DNA from: JAVJUV01 sp040220415
GTDB lineage: Bacteria > Pseudomonadota > Alphaproteobacteria > Rhodobacterales > Rhodobacteraceae
DNA: 64,000 nucleotides
Reading direction: 5' to 3'
Assembly (NCBI GenBank): GCA_040220415.1
Contig: JAVJUV010000091.1
Span: 1-64,000, forward strand
This document shows positions 9,297-17,037 of the stretch, piece by piece (the first letter of the stretch is position 1; the number at the start of each line of letters is the position of its first letter). Under the pieces are notes generated by a model, which saw only the letters and a program-made list of their open reading frames with translations, made no database searches and had not been told where the DNA came from. A program made the position numbers and the translations under genes.

Positions 9297-9455
9297 TCAG
9301 GTCTTTGGATGATCGTCGTAGTCCGTGCGGAGAATCCGGTGGCTGTCGCCTTCGGGATCTTCGTACTGGCGCGTCTTGAGCGACCAGAAAAATGCCAGAA
9401 GCCCCAGCAAACCAAGGCCGAGGGATACCGGGATCAGGATGACGAGCACTTCCAT
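9297..9455 (-). CDS. ccoS: cbb3-type oxidase assembly protein CcoS
   Basis: 52 residues. One N-terminal membrane helix (VLVILIPVSLGLGLLGLLAF) is followed by FWSLKTRQYEDPEGDSHRIL, the hallmark CcoS tail. The ATG at 9453-9455 overlaps the ccoI stop by one base (TGATG), so translation is coupled. CcoS is needed for maturation of cbb3 cytochrome oxidase. It is the last gene of ccoGHIS. Confidence 0.95.
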   Translation of the reverse strand: MEVLVILIPVSLGLGLLGLLAFFWSLKTRQYEDPEGDSHRILRTDYDDHPKT

Positions 9456-11614
9456 CAGCGAAGCCTCATCGCGTTCAGCGTTACCATGATCGACGAGCCC
9501 GACATGGCAAGTGCCGCCGCCAGCGGTGTGGCCAGGCCGGCAAGGGCAAGCGGTATTGCGACCAGGTTGTAAAGCGCCGCTATCGAGAAGTTTTCCAGCA
9601 CCCTGAGCCTGGCCGATCGCGCCGTCGTGACCGCTTCGCCGATCCCGGAGAGGTCGCTGCCCAGAAGAACGATGTCGCTGACCGTTCTGCTGGCGTCGAG
9701 CGCGGATGCGGGCGAGATCGAAGCATGCGCTTCGGCAAGCGCTGCCGTGTCGTTCAGGCCGTCACCGACCATCAGCACACGCTGCCCGGCGTCGCTGACC
9801 GCGCGCACATGGGCCACCTTGTCTTCGGGACGCAGTGCCGCGCGCCAGTCCGGGATTCCGACACGCTGCGCCAGATCGGCGACAGCCTCCTCGGTGTCGC
9901 CCGACAGCAACTCGACCGTGCAGCCTGCCTGACGCAACGCGGCGATGGCCTCGGCCGACCCTTTCCTGGGCGTGTCCCTGAACCGGAACGCCACGGGCGC
10001 CTCGGTGCCGATCCGCAGCCAGGTTGCCGTGCCGCCGCCGGCGGGCGCTCCGACCCAATCGGCGCGCCCGAGCCTGACGCCGCGATCTTGCCAGCGTCCT
10101 TCGATGCCGTGGCCCGGGATTTCGCGGATATCCGTCACCGCCGCGCCGGCACCGTGAAGACCTGCCCGCAGCGCTTCGGCCAAAGGATGCGACGAGGCGC
10201 GCGCCAGGGCCACGGCGACCGCCGACTGCCGTTCGTCCGCGTCATGGCGGTCCAGGACGGGGCGGCCTTCGGTCAGGGTGCCGGTCTTGTCGAAGATCAC
10301 GTGCGTCACCTCGGCCAGACGTTCGAGCGCGGTGGCGTTCTTTACCAGAAGACCACGCCGGAAAAGCCGCCCGGAGGCTGCGGTAGAGACCGCTGGCACG
10401 GCAAGACCAAGGGCGCAGGGGCATGTGATGATCAGAACCGCGACGGCGATGTTGAGCGAAAGACGCACGTCACCCGTGGCCGTTACCCAGCCGATGAACG
10501 CGATTAGGGCCAGCAGATGCACGGCCGGGGCATAGATCCGCGCGGCGCGGTCAGCCAGCGAGACATAGCGGCTGCGGGCGTTCTCGGCCACGGCGACAAG
10601 GTCGGCCATGCGCCGCAGCGACGTGTCGGTCCCCGCCGAGGTGGCGCGCACGATCAGAGGGCCGGTCAGGTTGGTCTCGCCCGCGTTGATCGCCTGGCCC
10701 TCGGCGATCGACTCCGGCAGGCTTTCACCGGTAATCAGCGACCGGTCGATCTCGCTGGCGCCGCTTGTCACGACACCGTCGATCGGGCAGCGCGCACCGG
10801 GCAGAACACGGATCTCGTCACCCGCCACGAGGTCGGCAACCGCCACGGTCTCGCCGCTGGCCCGCAGTGCGCGCGGCACCTCGAGCGCGGTCAGCTCGGC
10901 CGCAGCCGAGCGCGCGGCAAGCCGTGTGCGCTGGTCCAGGTACCGGCCCGCCAGAAGGAAGAAGGTCAGCGACAGGGCCGCGTCGAAATAGGCGTGCTCG
11001 CCACCCGAAGCCGTCTCGTAAAGCGACATCCCCGAAGCCAGAAGGATCGCCAGCGAGATCGGCACATCCATGTTCAGGCGGCGCCCTTTCAGGGCCCCCC
11101 ACCCACTTTTGAAGAACGGCTGCGCCGAGAAGGCTACCGTCGGCAGGGCGATGGCCGCCGAAATCCAGTGGAACAGATCGCGCGTCGCCTCGGTCGCACC
11201 GGACCAGACGGCCACGGACAGGAGCATGACGTTCATCATGGCGAAGCCGGCGACACCGAGACGCATCAGCAGTTCGCGCGCCATACCATCGGCCGCCGAG
11301 GCGGCCATTGCGTCGGCATCAAGCTCGTGCGCCTCGTAGCCTGCGTCGGCAAGCACGCCGACAAGCGACGCGGCGGAGATGTTCCCGTCTGCGACGACCT
11401 GCACCCGCTTGCGGGTCAGGTTGACCCGCACCTCGCCGACGCCATCGACACCCGAAAGCGCCCGCTCGACGCCCGAGATGCACCCAGCACAATGGATCGT
11501 CGGCAGCGAGAGCTGGATCGTGGGATTGGAGATATCCTCGGCCGGGCGCCGCGCCACCGGGGCGACCGAACAGGCCGGACAAGCCGCAAGCGAGGGATGC
11601 TCCGCCACGCTCAT
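9455..11614 (-). CDS. ccoI: copper-transporting P1B-type ATPase CcoI/FixI
   Basis: 719 residues. An N-terminal Cys-rich tail leads into the heavy-metal domain with HCAGC at 41-45. Eight expected membrane helices follow, with CPCALGL near 396-402, the phosphorylation loop DKTGTLTEG near 440 and VGDGLNDTAALA in the hinge. It is the copper-exporting subtype that delivers Cu to the cbb3 oxidase binuclear centre in the inner membrane. The start ATG lies 2 bases beyond the ccoH stop. It is the third gene of the assembly operon. Confidence 0.96.
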   Translation of the reverse strand: MSVAEHPSLAACPACSVAPVARRPAEDISNPTIQLSLPTIHCAGCISGVERALSGVDGVGEVRVNLTRKRVQVVADGNISAASLVGVLADAGYEAHELDADAMAASAADGMARELLMRLGVAGFAMMNVMLLSVAVWSGATEATRDLFHWISAAIALPTVAFSAQPFFKSGWGALKGRRLNMDVPISLAILLASGMSLYETASGGEHAYFDAALSLTFFLLAGRYLDQRTRLAARSAAAELTALEVPRALRASGETVAVADLVAGDEIRVLPGARCPIDGVVTSGASEIDRSLITGESLPESIAEGQAINAGETNLTGPLIVRATSAGTDTSLRRMADLVAVAENARSRYVSLADRAARIYAPAVHLLALIAFIGWVTATGDVRLSLNIAVAVLIITCPCALGLAVPAVSTAASGRLFRRGLLVKNATALERLAEVTHVIFDKTGTLTEGRPVLDRHDADERQSAVAVALARASSHPLAEALRAGLHGAGAAVTDIREIPGHGIEGRWQDRGVRLGRADWVGAPAGGGTATWLRIGTEAPVAFRFRDTPRKGSAEAIAALRQAGCTVELLSGDTEEAVADLAQRVGIPDWRAALRPEDKVAHVRAVSDAGQRVLMVGDGLNDTAALAEAHASISPASALDASRTVSDIVLLGSDLSGIGEAVTTARSARLRVLENFSIAALYNLVAIPLALAGLATPLAAALAMSGSSIMVTLNAMRLR

Positions 11615-11615
11615 G

Positions 11616-12071
11616 TCAGCGCACCCAGATGTCCATGCGCTTGGCGAATTCGACGCCTGCGTCGCTGGTGGCGGTCAGCTTGACGATCCACGCGCCCCGG
11701 TCCAGATCGACCGGGGTCGTGAAGACGCCGTCCTGACGCACCAGATCGAGCACGCGGTCATCGCGGGCAATCGTCGGGCGGCCCAGAACAGCCGTTATCC
11801 CCGAAGGCTGGGCCGGCCGGCCAGCCGCGTCGGACAGGGCTATTTTCAGAAGGCCGCCTTCGATAGTCGCGCTCGCCTCCCAGCCCAGGGCCTGTTGCGC
11901 CTCGCGGCGGGCGTCGAAACTTTGGCTGGCGACGTAGGAGTTCTTTACCTCGAGCCCGGGAAAGGTTCCGATGGCCTGATACGCCATCGTGAAATTCACG
12001 GCGATGATGACGCCGAAAGCTGCAATCGTTCCGATCAGAACATGCTTTCCGGTGATTTCTCGTTCGATCAT
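11616..12071 (-). CDS. ccoH: cbb3 oxidase maturation protein CcoH/FixH
   Basis: 151 residues starting MIEREITGKHVLIG; the ATG overlaps the ccoG stop in an ATGA. One N-terminal membrane helix (about 10-30) carries the family motif VNFTMAYQAIGTFPGLEV, followed by a periplasmic beta-rich FixH domain ending RMDIWVR. It is required for stable cbb3 oxidase assembly. A longer open frame through this region is mostly antisense-like noise, so I use the coupled start. Confidence 0.93.
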   Translation of the reverse strand: MIEREITGKHVLIGTIAAFGVIIAVNFTMAYQAIGTFPGLEVKNSYVASQSFDARREAQQALGWEASATIEGGLLKIALSDAAGRPAQPSGITAVLGRPTIARDDRVLDLVRQDGVFTTPVDLDRGAWIVKLTATSDAGVEFAKRMDIWVR

Positions 12072-13483
12072 TGCGCCGCTCCAATAAATACGGTGTCGTT
12101 GTAAACCCGTTCGCCCGAAACCAGATCCTCGACCCAGAACCGCGCTTCGGTCCGCTCCGAGGTCGCCGGGCCGGAATTCGGCGGGGCGATGATGTAGACG
12201 CGCTGCAAAAGCGTCTCGTTGGCCGGAACCGTAACGGATTCGTAGAACGTTCCTTCCAGTTCGACCCTTAACACAGGATCCCCCGCCACCTGAATGCGGA
12301 AGAGACGGTCCTCGCCATGCTTGTTCCGCAGCCGGATATCGTAGGCGTTTCGGATCGAGCCGTCGGACATGGTCACGAACTGGGGATTGCGGATCGGCGC
12401 GACCGTGACGTCGATCTCGGCGCGGATGAAGAGCATGAAGACCAGTGCCAGGCCGACGGCGGACCAGAGCGCGGTGTAGATGATCGTGCGCAGTCTCAGC
12501 ACGTGTTTCCAGATCGGGCGTGGCGGCTTTCCGGCGCGCTCGCGCGTCTCGTCGGTCAGCGCGAGGTAGTCGATCAGCCCGCGCGGCTTTCCGACCTTGT
12601 CCATCACGTCGTCGCAGGCATCGATGCACAGCGCGCAGGTGATGCAGGCAAGCTGCTGGCCGTCGCGGATGTCGATGCCCATCGGGCAGACGTTGACGCA
12701 GGCGTTGCAGTCGATGCAGTCGCCCAGCCCCTCGCGGTCCTTGCCCTTGCCGCGCGGTTCGCCGCGCCAGTCGCGGTAGGCAACCGTGATCGTGTCCTCG
12801 TCCATCATCGCGGCCTGGATGCGGGGCCAGGGGCACATGTAGATGCAGACCTGTTCGCGGGCGAGGCCGCCGAAGAGGAAAGTCGTGGCCGTCAGGATGG
12901 CGATGGTGGTGTAGGCGATGGGGTGCGCGTCCAGCGTGACAAGGTCGCGCGCCAGCGTCGGAGCGTCGGTGAAATAGAACACCCAGGCCCCGCCGGTGGC
13001 GAGGCCGATGAGAAGCCAGGCGGTCCATTTCGTCAGTCTTAACCGCCACTTGTGGAGATCCCATTTGGATTTCCAGAGCCTGACACGTGCGTTCCGGTCG
13101 CCTTCGATCCAGCGCTCGACGAGGATGAAAAGGTCGGTCCAGACGGTCTGCGGGCAGGCGTAGCCGCACCAGACGCGGCCGAGGGCCGAGGTGAAGAGGA
13201 AAAGGCCGAGGCCGGCCATGATCAGCAGGCCCGCGACGAAGTAGAACTCGTGCGGCCAGATCTCGATCCAGAAGAAATAGAACCGGCGCCCGGCCATGTC
13301 GATCAGGACGGCCTGGTCGGGAAGGTTGGGGCCGCGGTCCCAGCGTATCCAGGGAGTAAGGTAGTAGATTCCGAGGGTTATCCCCATGATCCACCACTTG
13401 AACGTGCGGAATTTGCCGCTGACGCGGCGCGGAAACACCGGTTCGCGCGCGGCATAAAGGGTTTCGGGTTCGTTCACTGACAT
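12068..13483 (-). CDS. ccoG: CcoG/RdxB polyferredoxin
   Basis: 471 residues from ATG 13481-13483 (a TTG at 13510 would add nine residues). Integral membrane protein with several helices and two [4Fe-4S] ferredoxin motifs: CIDCNACVNVCP near residue 254 and CITCALCIDACD about 30 residues later. A periplasmic Ig-like C-terminal domain follows. CcoG is a cupric reductase for cbb3 assembly and the first gene of ccoGHIS. The structural ccoNOQP genes that normally precede it are not in the window. A perfect FNR-type box lies about 60 bases upstream. Confidence 0.95.
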   Translation of the reverse strand: MSVNEPETLYAAREPVFPRRVSGKFRTFKWWIMGITLGIYYLTPWIRWDRGPNLPDQAVLIDMAGRRFYFFWIEIWPHEFYFVAGLLIMAGLGLFLFTSALGRVWCGYACPQTVWTDLFILVERWIEGDRNARVRLWKSKWDLHKWRLRLTKWTAWLLIGLATGGAWVFYFTDAPTLARDLVTLDAHPIAYTTIAILTATTFLFGGLAREQVCIYMCPWPRIQAAMMDEDTITVAYRDWRGEPRGKGKDREGLGDCIDCNACVNVCPMGIDIRDGQQLACITCALCIDACDDVMDKVGKPRGLIDYLALTDETRERAGKPPRPIWKHVLRLRTIIYTALWSAVGLALVFMLFIRAEIDVTVAPIRNPQFVTMSDGSIRNAYDIRLRNKHGEDRLFRIQVAGDPVLRVELEGTFYESVTVPANETLLQRVYIIAPPNSGPATSERTEARFWVEDLVSGERVYNDTVFIGAAQ

Positions 13484-13540
13484 CGGGATGGCCTGACTCT
13501 GTTCGCGCAAGTTTTCTGTCAGGTCGGGGGCGGGGCAGCC

Positions 13541-13554
13541 TTGATATGTATCAA
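13541..13554. promoter_or_regulatory. FnrL/FNR binding site
   Basis: TTGATATGTATCAA is a perfect match to the FNR-family consensus TTGAT-N4-ATCAA. It is centred about 65 bases upstream of the ccoG start. FnrL activates cbb3 oxidase assembly genes under low oxygen in Rhodobacter relatives, so low-oxygen induction of ccoGHIS is a strong inference. Confidence 0.88.
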
Positions 13555-14064
13555 AGTAACCGGGGCTTAACGCAACGTCCGAACGCGCTGCGTTGCGCGC
13601 AACTGCTCAAAATGGTTAACGCCCATATCTTGTGGGGGAATGGGGCGGATTCCACATGTCGGTATCACGTCGGTATCACGTCGGTATTCTGTCGGTGCCT
13701 CTTGACCGACCGCTTTGTTGACACCCCACATCTTGTGCGAACGGTAAGGAAGGTTAATGGGGCGGTAAGGGTTGGGAGGAGGCCGTGCGGCGAGAGGTGT
13801 GGAAGGGGAGCGGTCGTTCGCTGCGATCTCCCCCCGACGTCCGCTTTGCGGACGAAGGGGCCATCGGATTTACGAAGCATTCACATTCACTGCTCGTTGC
13901 TGCCACCTATCTGGACATGGTGTGTCACCTTGGATTGTCGGATGGCTGAAGCGGCGTCACGTATGTAGCCCTTCATCTGTTGACCAAGGCTTTCCGAGTT
14001 CAAATAGTAAGGAATGAAGGGCCCGTGGTTTAGTGAGTACAGACCACCGCTTTGGGAGGCTGAC
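13555..14064. other. 510-base intergenic region with tandem 11-mers
   Basis: No convincing gene. It contains an inverted repeat CGCAACG (13571-13577) / CGTTGCG (13591-13597). It also holds 3.5 tandem copies of the 11-mer GTCGGTATCAC (13658-13696). Two related words, ATATCTTGTGG near 13625 and ACATCTTGTGC near 13728, flank the tandem block. Everything right of about 13700 is poorer in GC. It separates the ccoG promoter from the GNAT-like gene. Confidence 0.6.
13658..13696. repeat. 11-bp tandem repeat, 3.5 copies
   Basis: GTCGGTATCAC at 13658-13668 and 13669-13679, then GTCGGTATTCT at 13680-13690 and a partial GTCGGT at 13691-13696. The 11-bp period is close to one helical turn, as in operator or iteron arrays. 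No ORF crosses it convincingly. Confidence 0.8.
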
Positions 14065-14856
14065 ATGCCGGAGTACTTCGGCACGGATTTTCAGATTGAA
14101 ATCCAGAAGCAGATGATCGTTCGCCATGAATGGCTGATGCATTCGACGACAATGGCGAATGGCGGCCGGGTAATGAATATTCTCGATCCTGCTGCAGTCG
14201 GCTGGGGTCGCGTGAGGGAGTTCGTCGATTCAGACGGGACTGTTGCTCTCACCGCCATGCAACGCGCGGACGCCGAGGCGTTGCTCGCGAATGTATTCGG
14301 CAGTGACTTTGATTTCCCGCAATGGAATGTTCACATTTCCGACGCCAACCGCGTGCTTGAGAATAGCGGGAGAATACTCGCGGAGTACCGTGTCCCGGAC
14401 GGATGGCGCCTGGAATGCCTACAGACACCGAACGACCAGGAACTATCGGCGATTCAAGCACTGAATCTGGCGACAGGAGTTGCGCCTCTGCCAGGCCCCT
14501 ACCTTCGCGGCGAGGTAGTCCCGTCGTTCACCGCCTGCCTATGGGCACATGATGGTGAACTTGCGGCGGTTTCGAATGTCACCGCCAGATATCATGAGCG
14601 TTCGCGTTTCGGCGGGCACGTCTTCAACGGCTCGACCAGTGTCGCGCCGGCCAATCGCGGATCGGGTCTTGGAAAGATAGTCACGGCGCATGTGCTGGTC
14701 GAAAGCCAGCGGATGCTCTCCTGGACCCATGCGCTGGCACAGGTCGCGCCGGACAACATGCCCTCTCGACGGATGGTGGAGGCTTGTGGTTTAGCCTGCG
14801 ACCCCTCGCTGGTCACGTTTGGCGTGATCCCACGCGGTGTAAGTTTCACGCGGTAG
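14065..14856 (+). CDS. GNAT-like acetyltransferase protein
   Basis: 263 residues from ATG 14065, chosen for its GGGAGG ribosome site; the frame is open back to 14014. The C-terminal half has the GNAT acetyl-CoA loop in SVAPANRGSGLGKIVTAHVL (R-G-x-G-L-G-K) and a later ARR-type helix (PDNMPSRRMVEACGL). The N-terminal 130 residues look like a second, degenerate GNAT-type or helical domain. Substrate is unknown. Codon use and GC are lower than in neighbouring core genes and there is no operon partner, so it may be acquired. Confidence 0.72.
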   Translation: MPEYFGTDFQIEIQKQMIVRHEWLMHSTTMANGGRVMNILDPAAVGWGRVREFVDSDGTVALTAMQRADAEALLANVFGSDFDFPQWNVHISDANRVLENSGRILAEYRVPDGWRLECLQTPNDQELSAIQALNLATGVAPLPGPYLRGEVVPSFTACLWAHDGELAAVSNVTARYHERSRFGGHVFNGSTSVAPANRGSGLGKIVTAHVLVESQRMLSWTHALAQVAPDNMPSRRMVEACGLACDPSLVTFGVIPRGVSFTR

Positions 14857-14982
14857 GTCAGGCGCAGGCATAGTGGCACTGCCAACATCGAAGATAAGCC
14901 TCGGTCTGCTTCGGGCTCCGGGCCGACGTTCGCTGCGCCGACCTCGAATGTCCGCTACGGGCCGACAGCGCCTCCCCCAACG

Positions 14983-15008
14983 AAAAAAGGCGCCCCTTGC
15001 GGGGCGCC
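14983..15008 (-). terminator. intrinsic terminator of glnA
   Basis: Stem GGCGCCCC / GGGGCGCC with a TTGC loop at 14997-15000. On the minus strand it is followed by six T. It is 28 bases after glnA. Confidence 0.92.
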
Positions 15009-15036
15009 CTGTCGCATCTCTGGTGCTGAGGGAAGC

Positions 15037-16443
15037 TCAGCAGCTGTAGTACATCTTGAACTCGACCGGATGCGGCGTGTGTTCGAAGGCGTAGATCTCT
15101 TCCCACTTGAGGTCCATGTAGCCCTCGATCTGGTCGCGGGTGAAGACGTCGCCGGGCAGGAGGAAGTCCATGTCGGCTTCCAGCTCTTCCATCGCCTCGC
15201 GCAAGCTGGCGCAGACGGTGGGGATGCCTTCCAGCTCTTCCGGCGGCAGGTCGTAGAGGTCCTTGTCCATCGCCTCGCCCGGGTCGATCTTGTTCTTGAT
15301 GCCGTCGAGACCGGCCATCAGAAGCGCGGCGAAGCAGAGATAGGGGTTCGCCGACGGATCGGGGAAACGGGCCTCGACGCGCTTGGCCTTCGGCGACTCG
15401 GTCCACGGAATACGGACGCAGCCCGAGCGGTTGCGGGCCGAGTAGGCGCGCAGAACCGGGGCCTCGAAGCCGGGGATCAGGCGCTTGTAGCTGTTGGTCG
15501 ACGGGTTGGTGAAGGCGTTGAGCGCCTTGGCATGCTTGAGGATGCCGCCGATGTACCAGAGCGCCTCTTGCGAGAGGTCGGCGTACTTGTCGCCGGCGAA
15601 GAGCGGCTTGCCGTCCTTCCAGATCGACATGTTGCAGTGCATGCCGGTGCCGTTGTCGCCCGCGATGGGCTTGGGCATGAAGGTGGCCGACTTGCCGTAG
15701 GCGTGGGCGACCTGGTGGATGACGTACTTGTACTTCTGCAGGTGGTCGGCCTGTTCGGTCAGCGTGCCGAAGATCAGACCCAGCTCGTGCTGGCAGGACG
15801 CCACCTCGTGGTGGTGCTTGTCGACCTTCATGCCCATGCGCTTCATGGTCGAGAGCATTTCCGAGCGGATGTCCTGGGCGTCGTCGATCGGGGGCACGGG
15901 GAAATAGCCGCCCTTGACGCCGGGGCGGTGGCCCATGTTGCCCATCTCGTAGTCGGTGTCGGTGTTCCATGACGCGTCGATGGCGTCGACCTCGTAGGAG
16001 ACCTTGTTCATCGAGAGCGAGTACTTGACGTCGTCGAACAGGAAGAATTCCGCCTCGGGGCCCCAGTAGGAGGTGTCGCCGATGCCGGAGGACTTGAGAT
16101 AGGCCTCGGCCTTCTCGGCGGTGGAACGCGGGTCGCGGTCATAGGCCTCGCCGGTGTCGGGCTCGACCACCGAGCAATGGATCGCCATCGTCTTCTCGGC
16201 GAAGAACGGGTCCATGTAGGCCGATTTGGTGTCGGGCATCAGTTTCATGTCGGACTGGTCGATCGACTTCCAGCCGGCGATGGACGATCCGTCGAACATG
16301 AACCCTTCGTCGAGGAAATCCTCGTCGACCTGGTCCGACATGACGGTCACGTGCTGCAGCTTTCCGCGCGGATCGGTGAACCGGATGTCGACGTATTCGA
16401 CGTCCTCGTCCTTGATTGTCTTCAAGACGTCCTTATTGCTCAT
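15037..16443 (-). CDS. glnA: glutamine synthetase type I
   Basis: 468 residues from ATG 16441-16443 (MSNKDVLKTIKDEDVEYVDI), the standard length of GSI. It makes glutamine from glutamate, ammonia and ATP as a dodecamer. Visible landmarks are FMFDGSSIAGW, the NGTGMHCNMS loop, NRSGCVRIPW and the adenylylation site Tyr397 in DKDLYDLPPEE, so it is of the GlnE-regulated beta subtype. It is the second gene of glnB-glnA, 40 bases after glnB. A longer open frame reaches into glnB and is not the start. Confidence 0.98.
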   Translation of the reverse strand: MSNKDVLKTIKDEDVEYVDIRFTDPRGKLQHVTVMSDQVDEDFLDEGFMFDGSSIAGWKSIDQSDMKLMPDTKSAYMDPFFAEKTMAIHCSVVEPDTGEAYDRDPRSTAEKAEAYLKSSGIGDTSYWGPEAEFFLFDDVKYSLSMNKVSYEVDAIDASWNTDTDYEMGNMGHRPGVKGGYFPVPPIDDAQDIRSEMLSTMKRMGMKVDKHHHEVASCQHELGLIFGTLTEQADHLQKYKYVIHQVAHAYGKSATFMPKPIAGDNGTGMHCNMSIWKDGKPLFAGDKYADLSQEALWYIGGILKHAKALNAFTNPSTNSYKRLIPGFEAPVLRAYSARNRSGCVRIPWTESPKAKRVEARFPDPSANPYLCFAALLMAGLDGIKNKIDPGEAMDKDLYDLPPEELEGIPTVCASLREAMEELEADMDFLLPGDVFTRDQIEGYMDLKWEEIYAFEHTPHPVEFKMYYSC

Positions 16444-16483
16444 GGAATGACCCTTTTCCCTTTCGAGTGTTCCGATTGATGAC

Positions 16484-16822
16484 TTAGAGCGCGTCCTCGC
16501 CGGCTTCGCCGGTGCGGATGCGAATGGCCTGGCTGACGTCGCTGACGAAGATCTTGCCGTCGCCGATCTTGTCCGTCTTTGCCGCGGCGATGATGGCCTG
16601 GATGGCGCCTTCGACCTGGTCGTCGCCAAGCACGACCTCGATCTTCACCTTCGGGAGAAAGTCGACCACGTATTCGGCACCGCGATACAGTTCGGTGTGG
16701 CCCTTCTGGCGGCCGAAGCCCTTGACTTCCAGGACGCTCAGGCCCTGGACGCCGATTTCCTGAAGCGCTTCCTTCACCTCGTCCAGCTTGAACGGCTTGA
16801 TGATGGCCTCGACTTTCTTCAT
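16484..16822 (-). CDS. glnB: nitrogen regulatory protein P-II
   Basis: 112 residues starting MKKVEAIIKPFKLDEVKEAL. The T-loop holds the uridylylation site Tyr51 (RGAEYVVDF), and the C-terminal PROSITE-like region GDGKIFVSDV is intact. It is a trimeric sensor of 2-oxoglutarate and ATP/ADP that controls GlnE and NtrB. The start at 16820-16822 is the family start and has GGAG nearby; upstream in-frame residues are not family-like. It is the first gene of the operon. Confidence 0.98.
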   Translation of the reverse strand: MKKVEAIIKPFKLDEVKEALQEIGVQGLSVLEVKGFGRQKGHTELYRGAEYVVDFLPKVKIEVVLGDDQVEGAIQAIIAAAKTDKIGDGKIFVSDVSQAIRIRTGEAGEDAL

Positions 16823-17037
16823 GGCTCCGACTCCCTTGGGGTTTTGAGGCGTGAGACCACGGGTCGCGCGGGGCCACAATCAATGGCGCCGCAGACTCCC
16901 GCGTCGGCTCACGTCTTTCGACAATCGCTGCTTAAATTTTGTGCAACTCGCTGTCAAATACATCGCTTTTGAATCGTCAGGCGCGCCCTTGCGGCTTCGT
17001 CAGGGATTTCTCAATAGTGAGGGCGGAGGATGAGCCC

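Noticed and set aside
11616..13397. 593-codon frame spanning ccoH and ccoG
   Set aside because: Only its last 151 codons are real (ccoH); the rest is an out-of-frame shadow of ccoG.
13658..13696. CRISPR-like repeat
   Set aside because: Units are 11 bp and directly tandem with no spacers and no cas genes.
16929..16945. NtrC-type site TGC-N11-GCA upstream of glnB
   Set aside because: Outer bases match but the inner half-sites are not palindromic, so one hit in an AT-rich stretch is weak evidence.
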